From a bacterium (GTDB lineage Bacteria > Lernaellota > Lernaellaia > JACKCT01): 35,886 nucleotides of DNA. The notes beneath the pieces are model-generated. The model saw only the letters and a program-made list of their open reading frames with translations, did no database searches and had not been told where the DNA came from. The stretch spans positions 1-35,886 of the forward strand of contig JAIOHV010000230.1 of NCBI GenBank assembly GCA_019912885.1. The letters are read 5' to 3'. Shown piece after piece: positions 32,567 to 35,886 of this stretch (the stretch's first letter is position 1; every line of letters begins with the position of its first letter). A program made the position numbers and the translations under genes.

Positions 32567-33517
32567 TTAGTCCGTTGCGTCGAGCGATTCGAGAATGCGC
32601 GCGAACGACGCGAGGCGCGCGGCGGAAAGTTCGCCAAGCTTCACCGCCTGCTTGACCGCGCAGCCGGGTTCGGTTTCGTGCCGGCAGTCCCGGAACTTGC
32701 AGCGCGCGGAAAGCATGGCGATGTCGGGGAACGCGCGCGTCACGTCGCCGGGCGTCGCGCCGACAAACTGAAACTCGCGCACGCCCGGCGTGTCGATCAC
32801 CAATCCCTCGCGAAACGGATACGCGCGCGCGACGGTCGTCGTCTGGCGGCCCTTGCCCACGGCGAGATTGAGCCGGCCGACTTTCAAGTCCTCCCCGGGC
32901 AGCAACGCGGACAGCAGGTGCGATTTGCCGACGCCCGAATGACCCGTGAAAACGCTGACGCCGTGCGTCGCGATCCGCGCGATCGCGTCGACGCCGTCGC
33001 CGGTCTTGGCGGATACGAGATGCACATCGACGCCGGTTTCGCGAAAGGCGAGGGCGCGATCGACCGACGCCGCATCGGCTTCGTCCATTTTGTTGAGCAC
33101 GAGGACGAGCGGCACGTTCATGATGCGCGCGTAAACGAGATAGCGGTCGGTGAGCCCTTCCGAAAATGCCGGCAGCGACGCGGACTGGATGAGCAGCACG
33201 CGATCGACGTTCGCCGCCATCACATGCGCGCGGCGGGCATCCGCGCGGGCCAGCACCTTGCCGCGCGGCAGGATGTCGGTGACGCGCGCCTCGTCGGCGT
33301 GCACGAGATCGCCCGCCGCCGCGGCGAGTTTGCGCGGAATCGAGACGATCGCCTCGGTTGCGTCGGCGCGCCGGATGAGGCCCTTGATGCCGTAGTTCGC
33401 GAGCACGCGCGCGGCGGATGCGTATTGCTCGTCGGTGAACGCACGTTTCTCGCCGCCCCGCCGGCGCTCGAGATCGCCGACGCGCTCGCGAAAGGCCTCG
33501 ACCTTTTTGTAACTCAT
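32567..33517 (-). CDS. rsgA: Ribosome small-subunit maturation GTPase RsgA
   Basis: A 316-residue circularly permuted GTPase acting in late 30S assembly. N-terminal OB-type domain (RGKVLARADARRAHVMAANVD region). The G motifs appear in permuted order: G4 NKMD (142-145), SAKTGDGVDAI, G1 GHSGVGKS (192-199), G3 DTPG (242-245). The C-terminal zinc site is Cys273, Cys278, His280, Cys286. The N-terminal ~35 residues are Arg-rich. ATG at 33517; no Shine-Dalgarno visible, and a hairpin repeat lies 30 nt upstream. Convergent with the M29 gene. Confidence 0.96.
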   Translation of the reverse strand: MSYKKVEAFRERVGDLERRRGGEKRAFTDEQYASAARVLANYGIKGLIRRADATEAIVSIPRKLAAAAGDLVHADEARVTDILPRGKVLARADARRAHVMAANVDRVLLIQSASLPAFSEGLTDRYLVYARIMNVPLVLVLNKMDEADAASVDRALAFRETGVDVHLVSAKTGDGVDAIARIATHGVSVFTGHSGVGKSHLLSALLPGEDLKVGRLNLAVGKGRQTTTVARAYPFREGLVIDTPGVREFQFVGATPGDVTRAFPDIAMLSARCKFRDCRHETEPGCAVKQAVKLGELSAARLASFARILESLDATD

Positions 33518-33546
33518 GGGCTAGTGGGGGCGAGGCGAAGCATGAA

Positions 33547-33649
33547 ATTTTACCGCGAAGACGCAAAGAAGCGCGAAGCCCGCAAAGACGCCAAAAAAAG
33601 TATTCCTTTGCGTTCTTTGCGTTTCCTTCGCGCCTTGGCGGTAAAAATG
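33547..33649. repeat. Long imperfect hairpin repeat (ACCGCGAAGACGCAAAG type)
   Basis: TTTTACCGCGAAGACGCAAA (33549 on) pairs imperfectly with the right arm CTTTGCGTTTCCTTCGCGCC then TTGGCGGTAAAAA, about 100 bp in all. It lies in the gap between the nucleotidase-like gene and rsgA. The arms resemble 8421-8497 and 18836-18884. Confidence 0.75.
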
Positions 33650-33669
33650 CGATTCATCCCACGCTCGCG

Positions 33670-34833
33670 TCACGGTACGTTTGAAAGCCCGAAGTCGTCC
33701 TCGAACTTCGTCGTCCAACCCTGGATCTGCATGTCGTCGGAGACGTTGCGCCCGAGCGTGACCATGCGGAATTCGAACCACGATCCGGCGCCCCCGAGCT
33801 TTTCGCGGCGCGCTTCCTCGTCGGCGATTTTTTCCTTGATGTCGCGGTAGCGGTCGATGGCGGCGGGGCTTTCCTTGTAATACGCGTCGATGCCCTGCTC
33901 GCCGGCCTGCTGCTCCATGCGCGCGAGCACGGCGCGGTAATTCTCGAGGCGCTGGTCGATCTTCGCGGCCTCCGTGCGATCCTCGAAATTGTTGTCGTTG
34001 CCGCTGACCGAAAGCGTGACCAGGCCGGCCTCGCGGCCGCGCGGCGGGATCTGGAAGACGGGGATACCCTCCCGGCGCTCGACATCGCGCGTGAAGCGGC
34101 GCGCCCCCGCGCCCGCGAAGATGAACGAGGCGCCCTTGGCGGCCTTGGCGACATCATCGAGTTCGTCGTTGGTCACGTTGGCAAGCACGATGACGATATC
34201 CGCCTCGGCCTTCGCATCCTTGACGGCGCGCTCGACCGCGGGTTTCAGCGGATCGATGCGGACGCCGTCGTGCGCGATTTCCTTGCCGCGCCAGGCAAAC
34301 TCCGGGCTCGCCACGCCGACGATGCCGACCTTTTTCCCGCCCGCGGAAACGACGCGCCAGGCGGGGAACAGCGCCTTGCCCGTTTGCGCGTCTGTCATGT
34401 TGGCCGCGAGCATGGGGTATTGCATGTCCGCGGCGAATTCCCGGAACGCGCCCGCGCCGAGCGCGAAATCCAGCGGGCCGGGCACGGCGGCCGTTGTTTT
34501 CATGTGATTGAGCGCGCGCACGAAAAGGCGTGCGCGCGCGGTTTCCTGATCGACGAGCTTGTCGTGGATTTGCGGCTCGGCGTGAAACTGGTTGCCGAGG
34601 TCGAACACGAGCACGTCCTTGTGCGCGCGGCGCTGCGTTTCGATGAAGGCGGCGCGCTTGCTGAGGCCGCCCGCGGGATTGTTCTTGCATCCGCAAGTCG
34701 TGTATTCGCCGACGACATCGCCGGAAAAAACGACGAGAATTTCGTTGGAGTCGTCGCTCGCGGCGCTTGGCGCGCACGCGGCGGCGGCAACGGTCAGCAA
34801 CAGGACAAGGACAAGGGCGGCGATGTTCTTCAT
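33670..34833 (-). CDS. 5'-nucleotidase-like (metallophosphatase-fold) lipoprotein lacking metal ligands
   Basis: A 387-residue exported protein; signal peptide and lipobox-like AAAAC give Cys20. Residues 32-260 align with the N-terminal domain of UshA-type 5'-nucleotidases: SGDVVGEY for TNDVHGH, GGLSKRAAFI, VFDLGNQFHAE for DAGDLF, PGPLDFALG for GNHEFDYG, KVGIVGVASPEF. The ligands His (now Val41), Asp (now Asn81), and the Asn-His pair (now Pro-Leu) are lost, and the later GHSH reads AGAR. Hydrolase activity is doubtful. A TTCGCKNNPAGG motif (Cys47, Cys49) sits where the metal loop would be. The C-terminal ~120 residues are helical. It overlaps the upstream gene by 4 bp (ATGA). Confidence 0.75.
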   Translation of the reverse strand: MKNIAALVLVLLLTVAAAACAPSAASDDSNEILVVFSGDVVGEYTTCGCKNNPAGGLSKRAAFIETQRRAHKDVLVFDLGNQFHAEPQIHDKLVDQETARARLFVRALNHMKTTAAVPGPLDFALGAGAFREFAADMQYPMLAANMTDAQTGKALFPAWRVVSAGGKKVGIVGVASPEFAWRGKEIAHDGVRIDPLKPAVERAVKDAKAEADIVIVLANVTNDELDDVAKAAKGASFIFAGAGARRFTRDVERREGIPVFQIPPRGREAGLVTLSVSGNDNNFEDRTEAAKIDQRLENYRAVLARMEQQAGEQGIDAYYKESPAAIDRYRDIKEKIADEEARREKLGGAGSWFEFRMVTLGRNVSDDMQIQGWTTKFEDDFGLSNVP

Positions 34834-35886
34834 GGCGATTCCGGTTGGCGTGTTTTTGCGATCGGGGCGAACACGCGATTATAAGGAATGTCGGAAACAA
34901 GAGGAAAGAGGGCGACGCCGCACGGCACGCCGCCGAGCGCGGCGTCGATGGCGCGGCGCACCTCCCAGTCCGGATACGGCTTGCGCGTTCGCGCATCGGC
35001 GACGGGGATCGCGATGACGATGTCCTTCGGGTCCGGCGCAAGTTCGAGCGCGCGCGCCGCGAGACCGGAAAGCCACTCCGTCTTTTCCCCGTCGGGCACG
35101 GCCTCGGGCGACGCCGGGCGCCACGTCGCGCGGATGAAAAGGCCATCCGCGCCGGCGGCGAGCATCGCCTCGGCGTCGACGCCAAATCGCGCCAGTCCGT
35201 CCGCCGGATCGAGAACGGCCATCGCGGGCACTTCGACGAAAACCCGTACGCCGGCGTTGGCCTTTTTCGCCGCCTCGACCGCGCGCCGGACGATTTCAGC
35301 AAGGCGCGCGGCCTTGTGCTCGGCGTACGCCGCGTAGGGCTCGAGGCGCTCGGGCGTGGCGGCCCCGTCCTCGACGATGGTCGCGCCGAACATTGAGGCG
35401 GGGTCGGCGCTTGCGTTCGCCGGCGATGCGAACGCCTCGCGCGCGCTTGCCGAGAATCCCTGTTCGGGCGCGAGCGTCAGGCCGGAGATCACTAAAAGCG
35501 ATGCGCCCGAGAGCGCGGCATCCGCGGCAACGCGCGCGATGGACTCGGCCACCGCGTCGGAAAACGGATCGAGGCGGCGCGTCGATTCAACGACGCGGCT
35601 CGAAAGCGAGAAGCGGCCGTCGAATGCATCGTCGCCGGCGGCAAGAAACGCGGCGTCGAGCGTTTCGAGATACCACCCGAAACGCAGTTGCGCCGCCGGG
35701 CGACGCGGGACAATTCCGGCGCGAGATCGGCGACAAGCGGCGCGGCGTCCGTCGCGAAAAAGGCGCCCTCGCGCGTCGCGGGCTCGCGCGCAAGCGCATG
35801 CGGCGGCGCGCCGGCCGAGACGAGTCCGTGCGCGATGAGGGTCGTCGCTCCGCCGGCGCGAAGCGGCACGAGCGCGGCGTGCAGCG
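34830..35886 (-). pseudogene. TIM-barrel-like protein (weakly PgaB-C-terminal/GHL-like), frameshifted, 5' end beyond window
   Basis: Two frames make one protein. From the right edge, one frame reads MPLRAGGATTLIAHGLVSAG to APELSRVARR near 35700. The next reads QLRFGWYLETLDAAFLAAGD down to the stop at 34830. They are offset as if one base were missing near 35695-35705, where the text is GCCGGGCGACGCGGG. The junction lacks any start signal, so this is either a true frameshift or a sequencing error. The second part (DAVAESIARVAADAALSGASLLVISGLTL; VRRAVEAAKKANAGVRVFVEV; DGLFIRATWR, in pieces) resembles helices and strands of glycoside-hydrolase-like barrels, but I see no sure catalytic motif. The function is unassigned. 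Coupled to the nucleotidase-like lipoprotein. Confidence 0.55.

Noticed and set aside
35492-35869. Independent 125-residue gene at the right edge
   Set aside because: Only its first ~60 residues look protein-like; after 35700 the neighbouring frame continues the sense, so it is the 5' part of the frameshifted gene.

Overview
The window is a GC-rich, gene-dense bacterial chromosome segment with 32 protein genes, two of them cut by the window edges. No RNA genes, CRISPR array or transposase are visible. The gene content suggests a Gram-negative member of the former Deltaproteobacteria (Myxococcota, Bradymonadota or Lernaellota type): an MglA-like GTPase, a PspA homologue, a SPOR protein, lipoproteins, and exported proteins with long Asp-rich linkers. 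This placement is an inference; no ribosomal marker is present.

Layout. (1) 1-3536: the end of an old-yellow-enzyme-type flavin oxidoreductase, an orphan ribbon-helix-helix regulator, then a translationally coupled flippase and GT4 glycosyltransferase pair for surface polysaccharide. (2) 3781-11171: an acyl-CoA catabolic cluster. It holds two overlapping acyl-CoA dehydrogenases, a biotin carboxylase, a crotonase, a carboxyltransferase and a beta-keto acid cleavage enzyme (BKACE). (3) 15625-11335 (minus): a compact run of a GT-C glycosyltransferase, a DUF1016/YhcG-type nuclease of lower GC, the free-standing biotinyl protein that the carboxylase needs, and an M23 peptidase lipoprotein. (4) 16861-15767 (minus): a GNAT acetyltransferase and D-aminoacyl-tRNA deacylase. 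(5) 17077-21634: DUF502 membrane protein, PspA, YbaB, RecR, an MglA-like GTPase and threonine aldolase. (6) 21767-26034: a SPOR protein (minus), a NYN-LOTUS protein, and a secreted M14 carboxypeptidase with an Asp-rich tail ending in SGGCGC. (7) 26287-33517: Ndk, a phosphatidylserine decarboxylase-like protein (minus), a membrane beta-propeller protein, HemL, an M29 aminopeptidase with a histone-H1-like tail, and RsgA (minus). (8) 33670-35886 (minus): a 5'-nucleotidase-like lipoprotein that lacks key catalytic residues, coupled to a frameshifted TIM-barrel-like gene.

The carboxylase parts (biotin carboxylase, carboxyltransferase, biotinyl carrier) are spread over two transcription units. With the dehydrogenases, crotonase and BKACE they could form a leucine- or isoprenoid-like acyl-CoA breakdown route in which BKACE replaces the usual lyase. 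One of the two dehydrogenases lacks both known catalytic-base positions, as expected of the silent subunit in a heteromeric enzyme.

The intergenic DNA is unusual. At least nine short repeat families fill most gaps: four-copy 9-bp arrays built on GTCCAT at nine loci, 7-bp arrays, hairpin repeats, a TCATCCTGAG-type element and others. Several run into coding sequence, giving proteins repeat-encoded tails or inserts.
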